From Symbiodinium kawagutii (taxonomy: Eukaryota > Sar > Dinophyceae > Suessiales > Symbiodiniaceae): 64,000 nucleotides of DNA. Under the pieces are notes generated by a model. It saw only the letters and a list, made by a program, of their open reading frames with translations, was not told where the DNA came from and did no database searches. The first letter of the stretch is position 1; each line of letters begins with the position of its first letter. Of the stretch, positions 49,457-60,348 are shown one piece after another. A program made the translations under genes and the position numbers. The stretch is taken from the NCBI GenBank assembly GCA_009767595.1, contig VSDK01012723.1, forward strand, positions 48,978 through 112,977. Direction: 5' to 3'.

Positions 49457-50569
49457 ATGGGATCCAAGGGTTGCAAATTCATCAGCAAAGTGGGATGTGA
49501 AGAGCAGAACCTGTCCCACTCCCATCAACTCGGGAAGCTTCCCAGTGAACCAGATGAATCATTGACCCAAAATTGTTCATGCGACGTCCTCCTTACAACC
49601 AAAGGATTGTTGCGAGGCTGCTGGGGCAAATTCCAGGCTGAAGCTTTTTACCGACCATTTCCACAGGATGTTGACATGGTCCAACTTATTCGGCATATTC
49701 TCATTGTCCTGCTGGACATTGAAAAATATGCCACCAGAGAAGGGGAGACTGTGAATAATGTAGAGCTGCTTGGCGAAGGCAGCTACGCAAAGGTTTTGGG
49801 ACTGGGCCCCGTTGCTGCAAAGATCATCAGCGATACTGAGCGCGTTTGGGTGCACAAGGCTGCGGTTGCCAACAGTTTGGTTGCTGATCGTGAGGACTTT
49901 GGTCCTGCTATATTTGGACATGGCCGAGTGCAGCAAACCCTGGGTGGCCACTTCGCAGGAACCGTTATCTTCATGGAGCGGCTACAAGTCTTCGAGAATG
50001 TTTTGTCGGATGCCCAGTCTGAAGCCCTTCTTGAAGAGGTCGGGAAAGTGTCTAAGCATGGCTTTCACAACGACATCAAGATGCCGAACATCCTCAGACG
50101 GGACGACCGACCTGTACTCATTGATTTTGACTTGATGTCTCAATGGTCTGTCAAAGTGGCCGTCTCCTCTAGCTGCATTGAGCATAATTTTCAAGAAGTG
50201 CTGGAAGCTGCAGGCGAAGTTTGCACCCATTTTTTCAGGGAGTACTACGACCTTTTTGCGCTGTCACTCACGTTGGAAGCTGGCCCCTTGTATGAAAAGG
50301 TGCTGAAGCGGCTGGGGGGGCTGGGGGTACACTTGGAGGACCCCGTGCTGAAGCCCCTCCTCGAGGTTCTTGGTTCAGAGAGGTTATCCGAGTTGCCCTT
50401 TGAAGTGCTCATCCGAGTACCACTTCGAGGTGTGTCTGTCTGCCTGTTGGACTTGCGAGGCAATCTCTTCGTGCACCTGGGGGAAGTACAACAGAAGATC
50501 CCCGATGAATGCTCTCAACTCCCACAGCTGTTGAAGTCCAACGGCGTGTATTGGCCAATGGAAGCCTAG
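49457..50569 (+). CDS. Protein kinase-like protein, single exon
   Basis: 370 residues in one open frame with a strong start context (GCGCCATGG). Kinase landmarks are in order: Gly loop LLGEGSYAKVLG (104-115), VAAKI with K122, a catalytic loop HNDIKMPNIL (204-213; D206, K208, N211) and a metal-binding DFD instead of DFG (223-225, LIDFDL). YYDLFALSLTL (263-273) resembles the F-helix region. There is no clear activation-segment APE, so this is a minimal or divergent kinase. DFD retains the metal-binding Asp, so activity is possible. The N-terminal 100 residues match nothing I recognise. The C-terminal 100 residues are Leu-rich (LKPLLEVLGSERLSELPFEV). It is intronless among many-exon neighbours. 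Confidence 0.85.
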   Translation: MGSKGCKFISKVGCEEQNLSHSHQLGKLPSEPDESLTQNCSCDVLLTTKGLLRGCWGKFQAEAFYRPFPQDVDMVQLIRHILIVLLDIEKYATREGETVNNVELLGEGSYAKVLGLGPVAAKIISDTERVWVHKAAVANSLVADREDFGPAIFGHGRVQQTLGGHFAGTVIFMERLQVFENVLSDAQSEALLEEVGKVSKHGFHNDIKMPNILRRDDRPVLIDFDLMSQWSVKVAVSSSCIEHNFQEVLEAAGEVCTHFFREYYDLFALSLTLEAGPLYEKVLKRLGGLGVHLEDPVLKPLLEVLGSERLSELPFEVLIRVPLRGVSVCLLDLRGNLFVHLGEVQQKIPDECSQLPQLLKSNGVYWPMEA

Positions 50570-50579
50570 GGCCTAGGCC

Positions 50580-50890
50580 TAGATGGAGATGGACGCCACC
50601 AGTGATGCGACTTTGAAGAGCCGACTGAATTGCACATGCTCAAGGCGCTCAAAGTCATGCAACCACTTGACGTGTTGAGGCCCTTCAGCCCCTTAAGATC
50701 CATCACGGGCGAGCGTAGGCGAGCTGAAAGACATTGAAATACCAAACTGATCACCGTCCATCTTTGAGACAAAGGACTTGGCGGACTTTTCACTGCGGCT
50801 CAAGCTGTCAAAACAAGCGTCGCAGGCAATTGTCAACAGTTTCAGGGAGAAGGGCAGATGGGATACGTACGGGGCATGAGAAGGGCCGAA
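50580..50890 (-). CDS. Weak minus-strand candidate, possibly a relic
   Basis: Reading from 50890 leftwards, one frame gives CDACFDSLSRSEKSAKSFVS and KMDGDQFGISMSFSS, then a stop, then HVKWLHDFERLEHVQFSRLF in the same frame. It could be a broken exon or 3' sequence carried with the kinase retrocopy. It opposes the direction of all confident genes. Confidence 0.3.
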
Positions 50891-51284
50891 TGGCACGGTT
50901 CATCATCTGAATATTCATCATTACTGCTTGTTTATCTTGTTTGCCTTGTTTTACTTCATGAATGTTCATCATACTGCTTGTCTGCCATATTTATCTTGTT
51001 TTTTCAATCAATTCCTTGCACGTCAGTGGAGCTGCCTTTGTGAGCGGGACGCAGCGGGACCATGCAGGCTTCATCCCAATGATTCAAACTTTTGGAGTAT
51101 GCTGGTACTTGATAATCTTGATTAGGCTATGGATTTAACATGATTGAACACGGTTAATTAGACTACTTGCCAGATGATCAGATCAAAAAACTATATACTT
51201 GCCGCTATTGCGGTGGGATCATTTCAGGCGTTGCTGAAGTTCTACCACTTTCACTATCTTTCACTTGAATCTGTATTCATTTGG

Positions 51285-51651
51285 TCCAGCTGTGCCTCGA
51301 AGATGCAAGTTACTATGACACTAGATACTGGTTGCTCAAAGTGGAAGACGCTTCGGAATGTTGGTTTGGATCATTGCCGGTCATGTGTTGCTGGGGCATC
51401 TCTTCTTTGCAGATGCCAAGGACATCCGTTTGGCGACGATTAATTTCTCACGCGGGACAAGCCTTGAAGCGCACTCCGAGGACATGTCAAGTCGCCATGA
51501 TGGAAAGCCCCCGAACATCACGTGCTTGGCAATGCTGGGCAACTGGCGCATCCCAAGCCACGTTGGTTTTTCATGCGAAGACATTCGGACAATCCCGGCG
51601 CTACGGACAGACTTCAAACTTTTGACCTTGGATACACTTGCCTTGGTTTGA
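51285..51651 (+). CDS. Two candidate exons, unknown
   Basis: Exon from about 51285 (GGTCCAG) reads LCLEDASYYDTRYWLLKVED and can end at a GT donor near 51359. It joins in phase to an exon from about 51411 (TTTGCAG): AKDIRLATINFSRGTSLEA, then NITCLAMLGNWRIPSHVGFS and TAG-limited LLTLDTLALV. Coding character is good, but a second frame of the second exon is also open. No family was recognised. Confidence 0.45.
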
Positions 51652-52115
51652 GGTTTGCAGGTTTGTGGCAGAATAATTTCTCTGCGCGTTGTATTTCTGG
51701 CCCCTGGCAAGCCAATCGACCTTGGCAATAGTGTTCAAACAAGTACGACTCATGCATTGTGCACCAAGGGTAGCAGGTTTGAAGTCAACCCCCATGTGAT
51801 TACCACCTGTTGGGACTATGCAAGGCCGGAAATTGCAGCATCTCAGGACATTGAGGCTGGATGTGACAATGTGCTGCCGGGTGATTTGTAGTGATGGAAG
51901 GCATCGGGTCACGAAATGGTTGGTGGACATTCTGACTTCTGTCATGAATGCGTGCATGATGTTTCATCCCGAAAAGATCGTCACTCTGCATGGCGAATGC
52001 TGTTGGTTGGTGATGAATAAGACTGTGCGATCACTCTCGAATTAGCATGAATTAACCCAGTCAAGTTTGCACACTCATCTTCATGAATTTGGCCGGCAAC
52101 TGCAGGACGCATCAC

Positions 52116-52742
52116 ATCCTGCTCGACGTGAGTTGCAGCGGCTGCAGGGCATCCAAGCAGGTTGTAGAGTTGAAGGATTTTGTTGTCCTGCTCAATTTTG
52201 ACAGAAAGCGTTTGAAAAGTGCCAAGACCCCGTCACATGATGTCACATGTAGACTCAATATGTTTGGTAGGCTTTGCCTATCAACGCACTCAGTGCATGC
52301 TGTTAAGCATTGTGACCGAGGTTGAAGCGGGTCAGTGACCGAGCCGGGTTCTGTTCTCAGCCGTGCCAGTGAAGCACCAAGCTTTATTTGTTTGGTTGTG
52401 CAGACTCGTGTTGTGCATTCAACCAACCAAGAGATGCAAACATAGACAAAGGGATCCACAAATTTTAGTGCCTTTCGTGCCTTTCATCATTGTTCATCGC
52501 CATGCTGAAAGCCAGTTGCCCCATGAGCGTGAGTCCGAAGAAGTCAGGCTTTCGGACAAAGATGCCGACCTGGCCAAAGTTGAGTCACTGTTCGTGGAGA
52601 GGCCTCGGCGAGCTCCACAGGTGAAAACCAGATGACAGAGCCTGGATTTTCCAAGTCCTTTGATCTTGTTTGCATCATCATCATTATCCCTATGGTTGCT
52701 TATTAACCCCTAGAAGCAACCATTAATAAGCCATAGCTGTTG

Positions 52743-52802
<60 letters not shown>

Positions 52803-53328
52803 GTTCTTGCTTGTCATTTCATACTTCAGGTCGGCTACGGTCAGTGTAGACTCTGAACCTGAGTATGTCCAAATCCTTTGCAATTCTCCAATGGGTCTTT
52901 CACTGTCTTTTTGGTGTTTGCCTTGCAGAGGCATGGAGGTTATGTGGCGGTTTGTTGTCATGCCAGCTTCTGTCCACATGCTTTTGCAAATCGCAGCGGG
53001 TGCGGGCATTACCTGGCATTACCTGGCATTGCGTTTCATGATTTTCATGACTGTTAAAGTCTGAAAGGCTGAAGGAGCGAGAAGTTGAGCTTCAACATTT
53101 GAAGTATGAGCACCATGACGCAGATGCTCGGATTTGCTTGAATAAGCTCCCCGAACAAATATTGAAAGTTTTTAGGATCATGCTACTGGACGCGCTAGGA
53201 CGACATGTTAGTTCCAGATAGTTTGAGGCTTCTGATGTTTTGAGCAAGCTTGTATGTGTGGACTTGACATGAATACATCCATACCATACCATATCATACC
53301 AAGCCAAGCGAAGCCATAACGCATAGAC

Positions 53329-53379
<51 letters not shown>

Positions 53380-55398
53380 GAAAGGTATAGATCATGTAGA
53401 TAGATTGAGGATAGATAGCTATAGATAGATATAGGTACGCGTATAGGATGGTAAAGGCATGGGTATTGGTATAGGTTTAGGTGTAGAGGTAATTATCGCT
53501 AGATAGAGGATGGATGGATGGATGGATGGATGGATGGATGGATGGATGGATGGATGGATGGGTACATGAATACATAGATACGTAAATGCAAAAATGCAGT
53601 TGGGTGCACAAAGACAATTTGATTCACACATGTCCATACATGCTCATACATGTTGATACACGTTCATACATGTCCACACATGTTAGAACATGTTCATGCA
53701 TGTCCACACATGTACACACCTGTTCATACATGCATGCATTTGGTGCATGCACGCATGCAGGCCATGCATACATACACGTCCACATGCACATGTAAATGCA
53801 CATTTGCATACACCAGTACACTCAAGAAGCGGTGTTTGATTTTTCCGTGAGTTGGAGACTGACAAGAGTAAGGATGCAAAGAATGCACAACTGCGGAATG
53901 CTCTCAGGGCCTGTCTCTCAGGTTTGAACATTTTGGCGCTGTTGAATTCTGTCACTACGGTTTTATATTTTAGATACAATTGAGATGTTTGATCACCAAT
54001 AACACGGTTGAATCGGCATTGCACATTTTGTTTCAAGCGTGTATGAGCGACGCTCAGGCAAGCGCAAGTGTTGGGACCTTGGACTCTGCATTGTGGTGAT
54101 GGGCTTGCCATGGCTTGCCTGATTGGCTTCACAACGCGGGATCCTAACATGTTGAGTGCTTGGCATCTCCGTTGTAACTTTGAGCTTCGGGTGTTTTTGG
54201 GACCGTTGCATTTGCAACATTTCAGCAGGCGCTGCAACACGCGGCAACACTTATGCCCCCTGACATTGGCATTGACATACAGGACGAGTTCATGAACTCG
54301 CACTGAGTTCCTGGGTCACTGTCACACTGGCCAATCGTTTTGATGCACTTGAGCTTGGAGAATTCAGCTGGGGACATCACCTACAAGATCCTACGAGAAC
54401 CACAAATTTTGACGTCTTTTGGCATCCGCGGGCTTCCTGTTGGCTGGGGCACGGTTTTACATGAAGATCACCAGAAGCTTCCGCCAATCACCACCAATAA
54501 CCACAAGACCACCACCAATCAACACTTGGACCTATTATTTTTGCCCGGGAGCACCCGCTTGGCAGGAGGACGAGTACCTTGGTCAGATTCAAGAGCTACA
54601 GCGTCAGGTGAGCAGGGTGACCATTTGGGCTTATTTCCGTACAACAAACACAGTATATATATATATATATATATTTACAATGATATACATACATATTTAT
54701 ATTTTTACATAAACTGGGACGGGATTGTGAATTGATGGATTCCTCCAAGCTTACTAGAAAAGCTTATATACTCTGAATTTGGAAGAACATGACTGTTTGG
54801 ATATTTCCTGACTATCGCGTGCAATTCCGTTCAGGTGCTTGACAAAGACAACCGGATCTTGGAGCTTCTGAAAGGAACAAACTCTGCCCAGAGTTTGGCA
54901 GCAAGGCACGCCCGGCAAAGTGAACCGCCACAACTGGTCCCATCACCATCTCGCAGGGCAGAAAAGACCTTGCAGAGGGCCTTGGGGAAGTGGGCACCAT
55001 CAGCACCTCAGCTGAATCTCAAAGAGTCAAACTTTCTGAAAACTGTAGGAAATCAATGGAAATCACAACTGTTTTGGACCCAGTGGGGAAGTCTGAGACC
55101 TTGTGAGTCCTTTCAGGCGATACCTTTAGAACTGCAACGTGTGCAGCCTAAGGGATGGCACTGGGAGGTACCGATTCATTTGCCTCAAAGCATCTCAAAG
55201 CTGTTGGAAAGTTATGGACAGAGATTGTCAAAGCATCCAAGACCGTTCTTCATTCATCTTCATTCGTCCCTACAGGATTTGTTGGTTGGCATTTCATCGC
55301 TTGAGGCGAAGCATTTCAGGCTTGGAGTGCTCAGGCTCGTTCAGGTGCGTTGCGGGTTTGGAGGTAGCACTTCATCATTGAAGTCTTGTTATTGGTGA
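52116..55398 (+). CDS. Candidate coiled-coil protein gene
   Basis: A series of charged, heptad-like exons follows AG acceptors: about 52116 ([17 protein letters not shown]), about 52500-52620 ([22 protein letters not shown] donor), 53068 ([20 protein letters not shown]), 53852 ([20 protein letters not shown]), 54226 ([19 protein letters not shown]), 54566-54607 ([16 protein letters not shown] donor) and 54835-55398. The last joins in phase ([20 protein letters not shown]), is open for 187 codons ([32 protein letters not shown]) and reaches TGA. Repeated a/d Leu, Ile and Ala with many Glu/Lys/Arg fit a long coiled coil. Only the 54566/54835 join is secure. No family name can be given. Introns carry four different microsatellites. 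Confidence 0.6.
52741..52801. repeat. ATC trinucleotide microsatellite
   Basis: About 20 perfect TCA/ATC units. The poly-Asp minus frame is an artefact. Confidence 0.98.
53320..53570. repeat. GATA and GATG tetranucleotide microsatellites
   Basis: AGATAGATAG run at 53322-53380 and ATGGATGG run at about 53510-53562, separated by degenerate TATAGATAG/GGTATAGG units. Confidence 0.97.
53620..53820. repeat. Degenerate CATACATGTNCA minisatellite
   Basis: Repeated 10-12-bp units such as CATACATGTTCA, CACACATGTCCA and TCATACATGC. Their Met/His/Cys-rich frames are artefacts. Confidence 0.85.
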
Positions 55399-55399
55399 T

Positions 55400-56200
55400 C
55401 GTTATGCATGATCTTGCAGAGGTTGCCAAAACGAATCAAAAATGGAGAAAGTAGATTCAAAATTACTCCACATGACTCAAGCAACAATGTGAGATGCTTT
55501 TGGAAGCTAATTTGCATAGCAGAAAAGGGGCGTCACAGCCAGGCCCAGCGCAACATGTAAATGTCTCAGTTCGGACTGCCAGCACTGAATTTTGAGGAGA
55601 TGTGCAACATCGAAAGCAAGAAGCAGAATTCAAAAAGCGACTTGGAAGGCTGGCAATGGGTAGGGAATTTCAACCCTGATTTCTGACAGCCAAACCTCAT
55701 CATTCTCCCACGTAAAGGCTTTTAAATACATATGCTATCAGGAAGTCGACATGGGTTTGCAGGTTTGGGGGGGAAGTTGAATCCAATGATGCGGATTGTG
55801 GAGACTTGCCTGATTCGCCATAGCTGTTTGACAACCGAGTTGGCTGAAAGCACTGATGCATGGTCATGGCGCCTATGAGCAAGAATATGTTTGCTAAACC
55901 TAAACCTAGCGCTCCAGCATAGATAGGATATGGAGCGCACAGACTGTGACAGCCTTTGACCGAAAATGATGAAATATCATGAAGTCATGAAGTGTGATGC
56001 AAAATTTGAATGGAAAATCCCCACACGCATGCCAACTGACGTCACACGGTTGACATCACAGCAGATCCTGCCCTGCAGCAGTGCATACTGAAGATAGATC
56101 AAGAGAGATCATGATAGATCAAGCACATAGTGCCGCAATGGGAGCATTTCTTGAGTTTCGATATGTTTCTTATTCTTCGACATTTCCAGAGTTGAGCCCC
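55400..56200. other. Intergenic, no feature recognised
   Basis: No exon-like peptide, repeat array or RNA gene was seen between the coiled-coil stop and the lipase start. Confidence 0.45.
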
Positions 56201-56204
56201 TGCA

Positions 56205-59200
56205 ATGGAGTCAAGCTGCAGCGATGGCGAGACCGAGACACTTTTGCCTTCCAGGCATGGCAGGGCACCTCACAATACCTTCTCCAATACCTCACACCTT
56301 GAAGGTCTTCCCATGCGAAAGTTTGCAGCTCCCAAGGCCGCCAAAATTGGCGCCAAGCTGTGGCCGCTCTGCTTTTTGTGTTCTGACTCCAGTGCTGCTT
56401 TTGCTTTCGGTCTTCAGATGGCAGGCCGCAGCCACTGCCACTTTTGAACAAAATAGCTTTATTTCCTGCTTCATTTCAGCCTGTCCACCTGGATTTGCTC
56501 AGCTTGCAGACTTGACCTTGGTGTTACTCAGTGCCATAGTTAGAGCTGATTGATGTGCACCCACAGGTGGCTCCAGAAGTGGCCACTAAGACCAGCAACT
56601 CTTTGTCACAAAAGTTCGAGTTGTTGGACGCGTGGAGGTTGATCCTTGGTGCATTTTCATGTGCAATTATCACCAGTACAGTAAAGGTCACTAGAAGTCA
56701 GGCCAACAACGGAAACAAGACATAGAAATGTGAAAAAATATCTAAAAATATCATGATAGCATATGATAGCAATAGTAATGCTTAGTAATGCATGTGAAGG
56801 AACGATAAAGAACATGTCTCTGAGTTCTGAAACTTTCTGAGTCGAGTGAAATCCTTCGCTATGATCCCGGGTCAGGATCTCTGGGGCCCAAAGCGATCCC
56901 TTCAACTTCCGGTGTCCAATGACCGTTTTCCAACGGATGGCAGCTGCTGCTTTGGTTGGGAAGAAAGCTCAAGGTGCGGCTTCGGACTGGGTGGTGCGCA
57001 GATCGTGCGGGTACCGAGTGTAAGTTCAAGTGACTTTGTTTTTTTTATTCAAATTGATTCAATACATTGCAATACTATTCTATTGTATTCTATTCAAAGA
57101 TCTATCATCTTCCAGTGTTCAGCAATGACCGATGTCATTGTTCTATACCTTTCGCACGCTGACGCTTCAATTCAGCAACGCATTTTGGCAGATTGCCTCT
57201 TCTGGAAACAGGCGACTGCTGCGAAAGCTACGACGCCGTACCAATGCTTTGGCCATACCAATTTCCGGAATGCGGAACACATCGGTGTCCTTCTTGCTGG
57301 CTGAGCAGCAAGAACTTGTGCCTCATCCAAACTGACACATGGACTTGAATGATATCATAGATGATGTTAAGAAATATGAATAATAGTCAATAATCTGTGA
57401 TTAGATAATATCAACGACTGTGAGAATGATGTAAATAGCGCAACGATGTGCAACAATGTGCAACAATTTGCAACGATGTGCAACGATGGGCAACGATGTG
57501 CAACGATGTGCAGCGGTAAACCGCTCCCATGCCGAAACAGCTGTCGACAGCTGTCGAATCCAAGTCACTGCTACCGTTTCAGGTCCTCACCAGCTGCGGG
57601 CTTTGCAGCTTTAGGCTATGCTGCTTCACTGGCGGTCAGCAGCCCGAAGGCACACGACTGTCGATGAGAGCTCTAGCCAAATTTTTGCATACATATTTAT
57701 GATATATTTAAATGAATCTAAAGTTAATGGACAGGTTCTGGTACAGTAGTTCCATGCACTTATGGCTTTCTGTAATCCAGCTGCTGAATCATGATTGCAC
57801 CCAATATTTGTAAGAGATGCGACCCCTCACAGGCCTTGTATGGCCTTTTCATCCCACCCCCCATTGCCCTGCCTGATTCCCATGAAATGACTCGAAGCCA
57901 GTTCAGTGTGACTTCTGATGACTTCTCCACGTTGGGGTTCTGTTCACTGTAAACCGAGGTGCTCACACATTTTGATGGGGGGTAGTATTCGTTGCAAAGG
58001 ACTACGCCTTTTACGCCTTGACATGTGAACACTTTTGAAATCTGCAAAAGTTCGGCAAGCAACTCAAATATGGCTGTATTCAAAGCTAGCTCAACATCAT
58101 CACTGAAATGATAAGTCTGAACTCAGTGTTCACCTCAGGCATTCACTTCTCCCACAGAAAACTGCAATGCAAGGCTTTGCGGCCTGAAGGGACTGAGCGG
58201 CGCCTGGACATCACCAGGTGCGATGTTTGACACAACATGCTTCCGTCGCTACATTGCTACATTCGATTCTCATGCTGTGTGATATGTACATATATATGTG
58301 TGTGTGTGCTTTATTTTCATGTAATATAATGTGACACTATTTGATTTGCAATTTATGATCACTTGCTTGGCATTTCAGCTGCCACATGTTGCCACCATGT
58401 GGCGAGGCATGCCGGCATCAGTTCCAAAAAGATGCTCAGTCACGCCAAGCATGGCTTCCGTGAACGAGTGGTAGACCTGTGCCCCCGTATCTCAGACTGG
58501 GAGGACTGGATTCTCCTTGCATAAACAGACAGTCAAGGTTAGTCAAGTATTTACCGAAGTTGTTCCTGCACAGAATCATTGTGCACGTGTGTTCTTTGCG
58601 TGACTTATTGTGATGATGGCTTTGGCGATGGGTCCTTTCGTTTCGGACTCTATTTTGTGTACTGACTCAGTGGCTGGAAAAGGAGTACTATCTCAATGAC
58701 GATGCCGAGAACGTCCATGCTCGGGTGTACAAATCTGCTCTAGCACAAGTCGCTGTTGTGTCCTTTCGAGGTACTCAGGCAGGGGAGCTGCTGGGCGGCT
58801 AAGGACAGGTTCACTGTTTGACAATGTTTGACCACCACCATTTGCTACGCCGCTTCTCGTTGTCAGAAGAAGTGAACTTGATGTGAATTCTTTGATGTAC
58901 AAAGGCTTCCCGAAGAGCTACCACGATTGCCAGATTCAACCAGCGCCACATGTGCATGCTTACCTGACAGCGATGCAGAGAGAGAGAGAGAGAGATTTGT
59001 TGAAAATCTGTGTATCTCTTGAAAATCCTGCGGCACCGCAGGCTACATCGGCCCAAAACTGGGAGATTGACTCAGACATCAACATGTTGCCAGTTGAGCT
59101 TGGAGTTCCAGGGCCACACAAAGCTGCAGCCTGGCCTCATTCCACCTTTGGTTTTGTGCTTGTCTCGCACTGCACTTCGGAATTCGCGCATTGGATCAGA

Positions 59201-60348
59201 TCTCAGGCCTCTTCAGTGGCAAATGTCCATGAGGGCTTTTACCTGGAGCTGCAACGAGTGCTGCCACACGTGCGTAAGTGGGTGGAAGGATACATTGAAG
59301 GGACTCAGGCCAGGCAGCCTCAGCATTTGTTTGTTGTAGAGGGTGAGGGACCTTCATAAGGCTTCATGGGGTTTCATAGGGTTTCATGGGGTTTCATGAT
59401 CTATTTGTGAATGTGATCACACCCAGCTCCAGCATTGTGACAGCTCTGCCCAGGGCCTTTTTGGCATTCCAAGCTACTGGAAGCTGGTCTTCACAGGGCA
59501 TAGCTTGGGTGCAGCCCTGGCAATTCTGGCAGCTACATTGGCAGAGGCTCCTTGTCTCAGTCGTGGTATAGTCGTGGTTTGATGAAGCGAAAAGAGTTGG
59601 ATCCGATGTGCCAATTTGGACATGGCAAGCTCAGGCCGAGGGCTGGTCCCGTACTCCCGATGCTGTCATTGCTTTTGGAGCACCCCGTTTGGCCGACCAA
59701 GCTCTCAGTGGCCTGACGCTATAGACATCTATAGACATGAACGAAAAGTTGTTGTGAAAAGGATTGAAAGATATTGAATCGATGGATGAAATGCGGCCCA
59801 TTGGAGTCTTTCCTTGACATTTCTCAAGAAATCTGAGGTGACTGGTGGGAGTCTCGCAATTTGTGCGGCAAAATCCTTCGGGTGGCGGTGCACAACGACG
59901 TCATCACCTGGATGCCTTTCGTCGAGCCACTGCAGCTGATGGACGCTGAATGAGAATAGTTTTGTCGCGAAAAGTGTCGGGGCTCGAAGGCGGATGTTTC
60001 AGTTTATTTCCCATGGTTACTGCACTGACTTACATGATCACACGCAAATTGACATCGACTTGAAGCTAAAGACGATACTTGGCCAAGTGTGTTACCCTGT
60101 TCCACTTGCTTAAGTCGCATCATTATTGTGGCCTTGGTTGATGCAAATTCGTATGTTTGTGTGTGTGTGTGTGCGTTTTGGAGTCACGACTATTTGCCAG
60201 TCCACATCAGGACATTGTCACATACTGCTTCGAGAATGTCATGAGCTGCCTGGGTCAACTTGCCAATGGTCCGAAGAAACTTCATCCAAGTGACAGGTCA
60301 AGTTCTGAGATGTTTGCCTTGTCGCAGTTCGGATTTTGCTCCCACTGA
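56205..60348 (+). CDS. Class 3 lipase (alpha/beta-hydrolase) with hydrophobic N-terminus
   Basis: Fifteen exons join in phase to 514 residues: 56205-56336, 56567-56686, 56876-57019, 57116-57204, 57583-57662, 58158-58217, 58379-58518, 58671-58778, 59042-59092, 59207-59308, 59454-59546, 59635-59710, 59838-59944, 60003-60107, 60211-60348. The Lipase_3 hallmarks are ARVYKSALAQVAVVSFRGTQ (272-291), NVHEGFYLELQ, nucleophile elbow FTGHSLGAALA (S359), VIAFGAPRLAD, RVAVHNDVITWMPF (probable acid D419) and FISHGY (probable His H438). N-terminal hydrophobic pieces (WRLILGAFSCAIITST; AAGFAALGYAASLAVSS) suggest a membrane anchor or targeting region, as in diacylglycerol lipases, but the subclass is inferred. 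Expected reaction: acylglycerol ester hydrolysis. Donors: 8 GC, 4 GT, 2 GA. Exons from 58379 on are very secure and the first five are less so. The gene could continue past 60302 through a GT donor. Confidence 0.9.
57440..57512. repeat. 10-bp tandem repeat GCAACGATGT
   Basis: About seven copies of GCAACGATGT and close variants, in a lipase intron. Confidence 0.93.
58974..58996. repeat. Short GA microsatellite in a lipase intron
   Basis: AGAGAGAGAGAGAGAG run upstream of exon 59042. Confidence 0.9.

Noticed and set aside
49982..50463. Minus-strand frames inside the kinase gene
   Set aside because: Shadows of the kinase frame, which has ordered catalytic motifs.
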